The notes under the pieces were generated by a model, which saw only the letters and a list, made by a program, of their open reading frames with translations, had not been told where the DNA came from and ran no database searches. A stretch of DNA of 64,000 nucleotides, taken from NCBI GenBank assembly GCA_025618425.1, contig CM046838.1, positions 9,170,027-9,234,026 of the forward strand, given 5' to 3'. A program made the position numbers and the translations under genes. Each line of letters starts with the position of its first letter. The first letter of the stretch is position 1. This document shows positions 38,201 to 45,599 of the stretch, piece after piece. The DNA is from Heliocidaris tuberculata. Lineage: Eukaryota; Echinodermata; Echinoidea; Camarodonta; Echinometridae.

Positions 38201-41200
38201 ATCACAGTCTCTATTATCTCATTTTCACTCATTTTGCCTACCTCGAGCAATATCACCATATACTGAGATGTTGGGGGAGGAGGGGAAGCTATCAAGGGCA
38301 AGGAAAAATGTTGGGAGGAGGGGCAAATTAAATGGGAAAAAAGGGTATTCTGTACAGAAGACTTTGCAATCTTTGCAACTCTTGTGCTGCCACTTTCTTT
38401 ATCTCTTTATAATGATGTATCATTCTGTCTCTCTGTCGCTATCCTCTTTCATCATTCTCTTCCCATACTAAGTCCCTAGCCTATCTCATCTCTGAACATT
38501 ACTCACTTTCCGTCAGTATTTCTTTGTTCTCCTAATTGTGCACATGCTTGATGTAAAAAATAGTGAAAAATTGTTCGAAAAAGCCAATATATATATATCA
38601 ACTATATCATCCGAAAGCCTTCAACGCATGCATCTCTTTCAGGTTATTCTTCGTTACAATTTATCATTCTAATCAAATAATCAAACTGACCTGGGCCCTG
38701 TTTCATAAAAATTGTTATCAATAACAAATGCCACATTTCCATGACAAATTTGCTTACAGCCAATCAAAAGCAATGATTTTAATAACATTTATTGTAACTT
38801 GTTATTGATAACAATTTTTATGAAACAGGACCCTGGACAGCGAAGAAAAACATCAACGATATTTGTAACGCAGTACGAATAGAATTCTTATTATCCTTGT
38901 TGAAAATTTACATAATTTTCTCTTACTAAACGTTGATTATTTTTCTAAAAACTTTCAGCGGCGTTTTCTGCTTTCCTACGTTCCAAATAAGAATCAATGA
39001 GCATCGTAACTACTGTGATGACCATTCGAAATACTAAGAAAGTATCTTTAATTCATGATATGGATAAAAAAAACTATGAATTTATATTCGGCTCGAATAG
39101 AGGAAAATATACAAACAAATGCTAAAATCCAAGGAAAGGTAGAAAGAGGGAGAGAGAGAGAGAGGGGGGGGGGTGACGAAAGACAAGGAAAGAGGGAGAT
39201 TGAGAAAACAATTTTTGGTTCAATATTATATGCTATTTTTTTTTTGTATCTATTCATATCTCGTCATATTTCAAGTGGTAATATATAGGGCCCCAGGTAT
39301 TGTTCACGGTTGCTTTCTCCGATCGACCTTCAATTATGACGCTGTGTCCCAAGATAATGTATTCAATATACTACCAATGGTACAGAGTATAACGACGAGA
39401 TGCCTTTTTGTTTTTGTCCATCATTTTTATCTGCATGCGTGATTCGAAAAGAGATGGAAAAAGAATCTGTGTTCCCATTTGTGAGCACTTGTGAGCACTT
39501 GTCTTCACATGCCTAAATACTATAACATTCATCAAACTACACCGGTTGAAGAATCGATTCCAGACATATCTTATCAATTTAATCCTAATCCTAACCCAAT
39601 GGGGCCGTAGATGGCGCGCACCCTACATTTCTCTTTCTTTCTTTCTTTCTTTTTTTTTTTTTGGGGGGGGGGGGGAGCAAACTCCCATTTTTAAAGGGGA
39701 ATTACACCTCCCCCCTTTGTCTTTTACTTTGTAGTATTTTTTTCAAATCCCCTGATCTATGTTTTTCTATTCAAGTCAAGTATGAAGAATTATTAATGGT
39801 TGCCACAATCTTCAAATGAACTTATCTCTTTTGATGCTATAAATCATGTGCGGCGATTTCTTGTTATGGCGGGGGGGGGGGGGGGGGGGGGGGAGGGCAA
39901 CTTACCTTTACTGGTAGCTGTACAACATTTAAAATTCCCGGGGTATATGTCCCCCGTCCCCCGTCCCCAGGGATTACTCGCATTCTAATTAGCATTTTAC
40001 TACTGACATAATCATATTACGGTTCAATTAGTATTCATCATCCATTTATATTATGAAAATAGCACTTACACCTTGTGTGTGTTCATTTTCATCAACAGGA
40101 ATGGCGTAGCAAGCATAGATTAAGCCGACGTATACCCACCCCCTGTTTGATGGCGCAGAATAAAATATTTGAATATCTAATCTACAGTGGGTCTACGGCA
40201 AGCGGGGCATCTGCAGCCAAGGAACATTCCGCACCCCCCCCCCCCCCCCCCGCTTAGGGGAGGATACCGCCCCTCCTGTGAACAGTGAATGAATTTCTGG
40301 AAACACCCCTGCGTGTATAATTCTTAATTCGTTCCATTTGCATTGACTTATTAGCAAAAAAAAAAAAGCAGAAAAGTAGAGAAAGCACAGTAAGACTACT
40401 AATTCTCTTTGTTTTCGCTTCATGAACATAATGAAGTCAGACCTACGCGTTAACTGTAAATACTTCTGTAATATTTCGATAACACTTGAAGAATACGTGT
40501 GGTAAACCGCAATTACTTCGGGCGTTGGCGACAAATATCGATTTGAATGAAGTGGAAAATGTGATTATATTTTTTACTAAAAGGGTGGTGCTATTTCTTC
40601 TAACTGCATAAGAAGTTAATCATAGTCCTTTCACATGGAGTACACGTGATGGGAGACAAGTTGTGCAGTAGATGGAAAGGAAAGAAGCAGTATTATCTAA
40701 CCCTGATCATACTTCAGTGTATAATGACTTCCGGCCCTCTTCATGGAAATGTTTATAATCTAATATTTAATAACTCAAAATGACCTTCTTTATTATTACT
40801 TGACAGATCATTACCCATGTAAAAGTAAGAAAGGAAATAGTGTTGTTTGGCATTCCTTGCCATGACTTGTAACCAACTTTGACATTCACTGACATATACA
40901 TGATGAATAGCTCGCAATAGGCGATACTTTGTGTTTTTTTTCTATCTATATGACTATTTAGAAAATATCTTAAAATATTCTACACGTTCAAGTGTTTATA
41001 TCAAATGCTAAATTACATTTTCTGCCGAGATAAGATTGCAGACCGATCGTAATAAGTGTGCGGTGGGCTTAAGAGGCGTTACTCCCAATGCCCAGCGGTA
41101 AAATATCGCATTTTAGTGATTAACGTATTTTTATCAGGTAATCTTCCGCACGCGGTCATGATAGATGCCTCAATTAGTTGGATATACGGTTTTTATAATG

Positions 41201-44200
41201 AGAATCCCGTTCGCTTACTCCCACCTAATTATGTCGCGGGTTGAGCCTCTAAATTTGTTAATCATTATGGATGACTCATGGAGTTACAGGTGTTCCATAT
41301 ACTCTCAGTTTTATGTACATTGTTTGAAAGATTACAACTCAAATTTCAATTTTAAATTTTAGGTCCAAATGTCGGCAACATTTTACGACAATCACCATGA
41401 TAACTTGACATAATTGTCATTTGACTACTTCGGATATGAACGCTATCATTCCCTTCGTGTCTTCCAATTAGTGGTTCAACGTATAACCTCTATGGATGAA
41501 CATACCTCTAAATATATAATTTGTTGTAAAATCAAACTATTCAACATTTGAAATGGGAAATAAAGTATTGTCATTACATCGCATAACAAGGTTTTGAGTG
41601 GAGAGAAAACATGGAAAAGGTTATGAATATAAAGTAACTATACACTATTTTAAGACAGTCGAATCTTTTAAAAAATATCTCAGTGTGATTTGTGTTTCAT
41701 GCATTTCATATACTCTATATCTTGCTAAAATTATTGATGTGTGCCTTGGTATTCTACCTAATTCATACTTTTACTCGAGACATCCAATGAGAAATGCCCC
41801 TATTCACTGCTGTTCCAGGTGTTGAGAATATAAGGGAAAAATAGGAGTTCAAGGCTTTTAGAATTTTCTATTTTTTAAAATTCTAGTCATTCATATTCGT
41901 AATTGTCAGACTACACAATATCATTGTTTTTCACCCTTGTATGTAGATGTACATGATGTATGTACATGTTGCTTTACATTGTTGCTCCTCTGATCATATT
42001 TCTGATCTTCGGTACCAAATTATGTAGGAAAAATGAAAAACAGAACCAGGTAGACTAGAGCATTCGTGACGTTAGTTGTGACGAAGATCTTTGTGGGAGG
42101 TGTTAATAAGCCTAAAATTTCAACGAATCATGTGGAAAATCAACTGTACGTTTTAGGGAGGAAAATATTGTTTCAGTGATAATTATTTTGATCAATAATC
42201 GAAAACATGTGTCAACTCGAACGAAAATAAGCGTCCAAAATCACGCTGATTTCCTTACAATCAAAATAAATTTGTCAAACAGAAGCGTATTTCTTCAATA
42301 CTACAAAGACTTCCGCACGAATAAATCATATAAAAGAAATGTATATCTATTGATGTATTTTACTCGTTATACCTGTGCACTATACGTGTACAAATCGTAA
42401 AATTAGCAATATCTGCTTAAAAATGATAATCAGAAATTGAAATAATTCCTATGACAAAGGATGTATAACTATAATATTACTTTAATAGTATTTTGCAAAA
42501 TTCATTTCTCTTTGTTTCAATTTTACCTTTGGATTGGATAAGAGATGTAGAAATATGTTCAATAATAAGAAGAAGAATAATAGCTGTTTCATATATAGCG
42601 CCTTACCAGTTAAGGTGGGTTTTCACGGGGCAAGCGAACGATTCGCGAAGGAGGCGAATGTCGAAAAAATGGCAAAATCCAACATTCGGAGAAGTTTTTC
42701 TCCGAAAATTCGCAAACATGGAGCCGTAAACCATTCTTGCGAAGTTTGTGCGTAGTTCTCACAACGTATGTGCGAATGTCGTGTGTAGCGCTGCAGGACT
42801 ATGGCCAGTCCACAGACACGAAGAACACGCGACTAAATGCGAACCTTGTTGACAGCTGTCTTGAGTTGATCGGTCTCTTCGTGAATAGTGCGCTTTATGT
42901 AGGCCAGACGTCAAGTGGTGCCGATTTGCCGCCAATTGACATGCGGAAAACGTGCGCCAAACGTTCGTGAGAACTTCGCACGAACTCCTTGAAAATGTAG
43001 CGTGAGCAAAACCTTCGCAAAACGTTCGCGAAAGCGTCGGTTTTGTTCGTATGTAGCTCGCGAATAGTTCGGGAATACTTCGTGACATTCACAAATTAAT
43101 CGTCGAGAACGGTAGGCGAATTAACAGAGGGCCCCGACGTGAAAGGCTCGCATTTGCTTCTTTGGCGAATTCACCTATTCTCAAGAAGTTCGCGAACAGT
43201 TCGTGAATATTTTGGGAAATGATCGGACGAACTTCGCTGCTTTCGCGAGACATGCGCGAGACATTCTCGAAACTGTCGAAATCTGTTTGGGGTTTCACGA
43301 AGATTTTGCGAACATCACGCACGTCATGAGTAGGTCGTGCGCACATGACGAAGCTTTTCAGGCATTTTTGAGAAGAAATCACGAACAAATCACGACCCAG
43401 GATGCCGGAAACGTTCACAAAAAACTTCAAACTTTTTTGAAATTTCATTCATTAATAACAGGTTAATGGATTACCTCGTTACTAGGTCCCCAGGAAAGAA
43501 ACATACATAAATTTGAAAAAACTTTTTGAACAGGTCTATTGCGATTCTGCACATTATACAGTGCACATTCTCCACTCCTCTGTGGAGCATTACAATGAGA
43601 CGTTTCTGTGCCATACTGACAAAGAAATAAAAGAAACAGTTTCCCGGCCACAATATATTTATCTAATAATATTAAAATTTATTAAATAAAGCAGCAGTAA
43701 TATGAACTACATGTTCCTTCTAACGGATCTTGCATGATATTAATTCATCCTCTTTTTCTGTCTTTACTGATTCAAGTGTCGGGAGAATACCATCGTACTC
43801 CTTCTTCATCCTAGCTCGCAGTAATAACACAATGCGTAGATGCTTTTCATTTTAATTACGTCGATCAATTTTCTTTCTTACAATTATCATTTGGCAGACT
43901 AATTCCTCTTGACTGGTGCCTGGAAGCTCTACTCAACCCAAGATTGGCCAATAATAAGACATTTCTATTATTTCTATAAATACCAAAACCGTGTTGTTGA
44001 CAAAAAAAAAAAAAAATTATTGTATAAGACAGCCAAATTTTCAAAATTCATCCCTTTCATAATTATTTTTTATTTCATTATTATTTTTTGTTTTACTAAC
44101 ACACATGCACAAAATTCATCCCTTTCATAATTATTTTTTATTTCATTATTATTTTTGTTTTACTAACACACATGCACACTCCATCAGTACGCCTTTAGCC

Positions 44201-45599
44201 CTTCATTTATTTGATGTACGATAAAAGAGCAATGTAGATAAAGCGGGTCCTCTCGCTATTCATAGAAAACTGCTATTCATTTATTACGCGCTATGAATAG
44301 CGGTCCTTATGAGTAGTTATGAATAATGGTCCTTATGAAGGGATGTCCTTATGAATAGTGAGGAAAATTTGTCTATGGTTTGCTCGCTATTCTTCAGGAC
44401 CGCTATTCGTACAAAACCGCTATTCATTTAGTCACGAGTTATGGGTCCTTATGAATAAGTGGTCCTTATGAATAGCGGTCCTTATGACTGGCGAGGTTAT
44501 TCCCCCCTAGGGTGTACATTTTATTATTTATTTTTTTTTAAATAACACACATGCACACGCTGGCATCAATATGCCTATAGCACTTCATTTATTTGATGTA
44601 CGATAAAAGAGCAATGTAGATAAAATGCCTTGCTCAAGGGCATAAGTGCCGTGTCGGGGATCGAACGCCCGATCCTCGTATCTCCAGTCAAGCGCCTTAA
44701 ACCACTAGACCACGGCACCTCCACTAATGAAAAAAAATTGTTATCAATATCGTTATCGGACAAATATGACCAGCTCTGAACAAGTGGAGGTGCCGTGGTC
44801 CAGTGGTTTAAGGCGCTTGACTGGAGATGCGAGGTTCGGGCGTTCGATCTATGGTTCGATCCCCGGTACGGCACTTATGCCCTTGAGCAAGGCATTTTAT
44901 CTGGGGTTAAAAGGCACGAAAATACTCACACGTACACTCCATACAGTATAGGGTGTACCTTAATGGGCTGGTCACGATATCGAGAACGAGAACGAGAACG
45001 AGATTTTGCATTAAAGGTACACCCTAGAGTTTCCCTACCAGTAACAAACATGAGCATACTCACGCATATACTCATCACAGAGTAGGGTGCACCTTTAATT
45101 GAAAATCTCGTTATAGTTATCGTTATCGTTATCGGAAAAATAAAATCTTATGAAAAAAAAAAAGAAAAAGAAAAGAAACCAGCCCTTTATGACTGCGTTA
45201 GTTTAGCAAAGGGTATCAATGCATAATATGGTTATGAATGTTAATCAGTATTATGTCAGTGCACTCTAAAACAAGTTGGGTAAAAGTGGAACATGCATGT
45301 TTGTTGGGGAATATTTTACTCAGTAGGCCTAATGGCTGAAATTTTACCCAACTTGTTTTAGAGTGTGTACAATTTAAACACTCTGTAATGGATTTTCTGA
45401 TTCGGTAGAAAAGCAACCGAACAACTAAATACTTCGAACTAAGGAAATCAACAGAATCAGTCAACATCTTACCTTTCATGGCCAGATCCTTGGTTAGAGT
45501 TAGCATCACGTGACCTCGAAGGGTTTCTCCAGAATGATAGACTTCCAAGGGGTCGTCTAGGAAGACATCAAACCCCTTCACAGCTCCCATGTTCAACAT
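14456..45599 (-). CDS. Alpha-arrestin (ARRDC-type) protein, frame broken by 1 nt
   Basis: Alpha-arrestins are cytosolic adaptors that link membrane cargo to sorting and, often, to NEDD4-type ubiquitin ligases. Exons on the minus strand: 45473-45599, 29583-29721, 20449-20684, 17063-17245, 16240-16428, 15746-15854 and 14456-15081; all introns are GT-AG. The arrestin N domain covers about residues 8-165 (FDVFLDDPLEVYHSGETLRG; FPFQFKLPTKGGLPCSFE), the C domain about 168-330 (KTLLHCCCRSSGPIALKAEM; VPSSIESRYIVVRYSIE; NISFPVTIGNIPF) and a Ser/Asn/Gly-rich tail about 335-535. Exon 29583-29721 has one extra base in a G6 run (29697-29702); with G5 the coding length is 1608 nt (535 aa plus stop). No PPxY motif is visible in the tail, unlike vertebrate ARRDC1-4. 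The second Met (45588-45590) has the better start context. The exact orthologue within the ARRDC family is not assigned. Confidence 0.93.
15082..15745 (-). other. Arrestin last intron with poly-G24
   Basis: This 664-bp GT-AG intron holds a poly-G run of about 24 at 15517-15540 and a short A-run at about 15711-15720. I see no other structure in it. Confidence 0.7.
15746..15854 (-). CDS. Arrestin exon: end of C domain
   Basis: This 109-nt exon runs from phase 0 to phase 1. It encodes IALIVDEKPELNISFPVTIG then NIPFKDSRGKSRDLSY. The SFPVTIGNIPF segment aligns with the L-LPLVIGTIPL strand of vertebrate ARRDCs. Confidence 0.95.
16240..16428 (-). CDS. Arrestin exon: C domain
   Basis: This 189-nt phase-0 exon lies between cgctgcag and gtaagt. 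It encodes NVTFIAELPKRMTKAGSYEI, then QEYCLRTARMLQIPIVPSSI and ESRYIVVRYSIE. The IPPVSPS-like block (IPIVPSS) is a family hallmark. Confidence 0.95.
17063..17245 (-). CDS. Arrestin exon: start of C domain
   Basis: This 183-nt phase-0 exon encodes KTVHASDRKTLLHCCCRSSG, then PIALKAEMQRNAYCAGEYVN and IKTRLENNSDKVMRLG. The cysteine cluster followed by SGPI and the GE-V-I-ENNS pattern match the ARRDC C-domain start. Confidence 0.96.
17405..17556 (+). repeat. Polypyrimidine (CT-rich) tract
   Basis: About 150 bp of CT-rich sequence with TCTCTC blocks lies just upstream (in transcript sense) of the arrestin exon at 17063-17245. On the transcribed sense it is a purine tract. Low complexity, not coding. 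Confidence 0.7.
20081..20371 (+). repeat. GAA/GGA polypurine tract next to splice donor
   Basis: About 290 bp is almost entirely purine on the plus strand (AGAAGA and GGAGGA units), including an uninterrupted purine run at about 20163-20267. It lies within the arrestin intron, 77 bp past the donor of exon 20449-20684, so the pre-mRNA carries UUC-rich sequence there. Confidence 0.85.
20449..20684 (-). CDS. Arrestin exon: N domain
   Basis: This 236-nt exon starts with two bases of a split codon after attttcag and ends at gtaaga. It encodes AGSYSFPFQFKLPTKGGLPC, SFECGNLAYSRYLVHANMDI, then AERYFSFIGSDIDCN. The FPF-F-LP / SFE / RY-V-A pattern is diagnostic of arrestin N domains. Confidence 0.96.
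22740..23047. mobile_element. MITE with AAAGGCAATCC terminus, copy 2
   Basis: This is a diverged, shorter relative of 6484-7072: AAAGGCAATCC with TTGTGTGAAAGCAG on the left, and an inverted right arm containing TCATAACTTTCTTCTTGTTC and CTGATTCGTCTG. It lies in an arrestin intron. Confidence 0.6.
23850..24101. repeat. CAGTGGCG-type element fragments
   Basis: A degenerate end (GCAGGGACGGTCCAGGATT at about 23851) is followed by GGGTTTAAAAAAGAAG and a second pair GGGCGGAAATATG ... CTCCGCCACTG (about 23996-24098). These resemble decayed copies of the 7956-8117 hAT MITE family. Boundaries are approximate. Confidence 0.4.
24779..24812. repeat. GC-rich hairpin within a dispersed repeat
   Basis: GCCTCCG and CCACC pair with GGTGG and CGGAGGC around a TTC loop in an otherwise AT-rich intron. 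The 100 bp to its left (ATCAGATCGTCTTCC, CACCAAATTTGAAGA, TTCTTGAGATATCACG) looks like the body of a dispersed repeat. Confidence 0.6.
28786..29546 (+). mobile_element. MITE-like element, CAGTGGTGTA / TACGTCACTG ends
   Basis: The ends CAGTGGTGTATTTA and AGATACGTCACTG are inverted. The interior carries GGAGCAAAGCGACCGAGCTTT, GTGCGAAATTACGAGATCC and ATTACATCTTTATTTTTC blocks, shared in inverse orientation with 63348-63853. A C-run of about 25 lies near the right end. The element stops 36 bp from the splice donor of arrestin exon 29583-29721. Confidence 0.75.
29583..29721 (-). CDS. Arrestin exon: N-domain W motif, contains 1-nt insertion
   Basis: This exon lies between gaag and the strong donor gtgagt. 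It starts GIRVAVKG in frame with the previous exon. After the G6 run (29697-29702) the given frame continues GDPDPMEGKTCLC, which is not arrestin-like and leaves phase 2. The frame with one G fewer reads KGEIRTQWRERHA, later EQLFLERKTVWGN, and leaves phase 1, which the next exon needs. The shift is therefore in the sequence or the allele, not in the gene model. Confidence 0.88.
30468..30610. mobile_element. Foldback MITE, GGGGCCCGTTGCACAAAAC type
   Basis: Left arm GTTGCACAAAACTTGCGTTT, CGCAACTC and AATCAAACGCAAG. The right arm has the complements GTTTGATT, GAGTTGCG and AACGCAAGTTTTGTGC. 143 bp, no coding potential. Confidence 0.7.
31225..32610. mobile_element. 1.4-kb foldback element, Tc1/mariner-like ends
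   Basis: The ends CAGTGCATATTAAAAAAAAA and TTTTTTTGATACGCACTG are flanked by TA on both sides (31223-31224 and 32611-32612). The arms at 31225-31520 and about 32325-32610 are diverged reverse complements over about 290 bp (GAGTATTGACA, ATCATGATTTCAC, TTGATCAAAGTG blocks). The 800-bp centre has a GT run (32252-32296) and no transposase. Confidence 0.85.
32700..32945 (+). repeat. Compound GA / GT / GATA microsatellite
   Basis: (GA)n at about 32709-32752, TAGC and TAGA tetramers at about 32811-32833, (GA)n at 32834-32859, (GT)n with interruptions at 32863-32925 and (GA)n at 32926-32943. It starts just outside the 31225-32610 foldback element. Confidence 0.85.
33980..34740. repeat. Facing GA and CT microsatellites
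   Basis: A GA-rich purine tract (about 33980-34130) and a long CT-rich pyrimidine tract (about 34330-34740, pure CT at about 34620-34664) are separated by about 200 bp. The two are mutually complementary in composition. Neither is coding. Confidence 0.75.
35221..35600 (+). repeat. ATG/AAT trinucleotide satellite
   Basis: Blocks of GAT repeats (35232-35276, 35297-35330 and 35361-35390) alternate with AAT/AAC/AGT triplets, giving roughly 380 bp. The GAT-then-AATAATAGTAATA order repeats, so the array itself has been duplicated in segments. Confidence 0.85.
35781..36462 (+). repeat. Pair of 75-bp direct repeats
   Basis: The segment TACTTCAATCGCAAATAAGT ... CTCACTGTTATTGCC ... CTTCAAAATTTCCA occurs at about 35785-35852 and again at about 36391-36456, about 606 bp apart. 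The flanks differ, so this is a local dispersed repeat rather than a tandem array. Confidence 0.7.
38693..38833. mobile_element. Foldback MITE, GGGCCCTGTTTCATAA type
   Basis: GGGCCCTGTTTCATAAAAAT and TTGTTATCAATAACAA are mirrored at the right end by TTGTTATTGATAACAA and TTTTTATGAAACAGGACCC. 141 bp, nearly palindromic, non-coding. Confidence 0.8.
39656..40252. repeat. Cluster of poly-G/poly-C tracts
   Basis: T12G13 at about 39650-39675, G of about 24 at 39869-39892 and C of about 19 at 40233-40251 lie within 600 bp, separated by AT-rich sequence and by CCCCCGTC repeats (39951-39967). They are probably remnants of G-rich dispersed elements. Confidence 0.6.
42612..43420. repeat. TTCGCGAA-rich motif block
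   Basis: About 800 bp is far more CpG-rich than its surroundings and packed with TTCGCGAA, GTTCGCGAA, AACGTTCG and AACTTCGC variants (e.g. about 42652, 43023, 43056, 43189 and 43244). Open frames across it on both strands show no known domain. Probably a repetitive element; its ends are not defined. Confidence 0.5.
44037..44240. repeat. Tandem duplication plus SINE-tail segment
   Basis: A block starting AAAATTCATCCCTTTCATAA and ending ACACATGCAC is tandemly duplicated (about 44042-44110 and 44111-44178). It is followed by a segment (CTTCATTTATTTGATGTACG to CAATGTAGATAAA) that recurs at 44583-44623 next to the SINE. Confidence 0.7.
44243..44505. repeat. Duplicated palindromic GGTCCTTATGAATAG module
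   Basis: Two tandem units (about 44248-44362 and 44387-44497) each start with CTCGCTATTC and CGCTATTCATTTA and then carry several copies of ATGAATAGCGGTCCTTATGA. Each unit is therefore internally inverted and the pair is tandem. The module is bracketed by copies of the same SINE-tail segment. Confidence 0.65.
44620..44724 (-). mobile_element. tRNA-derived SINE, minus copy
   Basis: Read on the minus strand: GGTGCCGTGGTCTAGTGGTT (A box), GGCGCTTGACTGGAGATACG, CGTTCGATCCCCGACACGGC (B box), then TGCCCTTGAGCAAGGCATTT. The tRNA-like part is intact in pattern but lacks any sign of use as a tRNA gene. Confidence 0.75.
44786..44908 (+). mobile_element. tRNA-derived SINE, plus copy with doubled B box
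   Basis: GGTGCCGTGGTCCAGTGGTT, GGCGCTTGACTGGAGATGCG, then two B-box-like GTTCGATC segments (44842 and 44853) where the opposite copy has one, followed by TACGGCACTTATGCCCTTGA. It forms an inverted pair with 44620-44724 across a 60-bp spacer. Confidence 0.75.
44935..45145. repeat. Inverted repeat carrying GAACGA and TTATCG hexamers
   Basis: The left half has TAGGGTGTACC and three GAACGA units then GATTTTGCATTAAAGG; the right half has TAGGGTGCACCTTTAAT, AATCTCGTTATAG and three TTATCG units. The halves are imperfect reverse complements. The TTATCG/ATCGG motif also occurs at 44742-44760. Confidence 0.55.
45262..45365. mobile_element. Palindromic MITE CACTCTAAAACAAG
   Basis: CACTCTAAAACAAGTTGGGT plus AAAA is exactly complementary to the right end TTTT plus ACCCAACTTGTTTTAGAGTG. 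104 bp, 108 bp downstream of the first coding exon's donor in the arrestin gene. Confidence 0.8.
45473..45599 (-). CDS. Arrestin first coding exon
   Basis: This 127-nt coding exon encodes MLNMGAVKGFDVFLDDPLEV then YHSGETLRGHVMLTLTKDLA and MK plus one base, ending at the donor gtaaga. A good acceptor (tttctccag) at 45632-45634 suggests the exon starts at 45631 with 32 nt of 5' UTR. The codon at 45590 (MGAVKG) has the stronger Kozak context. Confidence 0.92.

Larger units (their letters stand above)
29722..45472 (-). other. Arrestin first coding intron, 15.8 kb
   Basis: This is the largest intron. It contains the foldback element 31225-32610, GA/GT microsatellites (32700-32945), a GA tract facing a CT tract (33980-34740), an ATG/AAT satellite (35221-35600), short MITEs (30468-30610, 38693-38833, 45262-45365), the TTCGCGAA-rich block (42612-43420) and the SINE/palindrome cluster (44030-45140). 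I see no conserved exon or second gene in it. Stretches such as 36600-38160 and 40300-42450 show nothing I can name. Confidence 0.6.

Noticed and set aside
42759..43448. Several 65-119 codon frames across the TTCGCGAA block
   Set aside because: They are read-throughs of a motif-rich repeat on both strands; no family resemblance or conserved start.
44786..44875. tRNA gene
   Set aside because: Has A- and B-box motifs, but the anticodon arm does not fold, an extra B box is present, and an inverted partner with the same tail shows it is a SINE.
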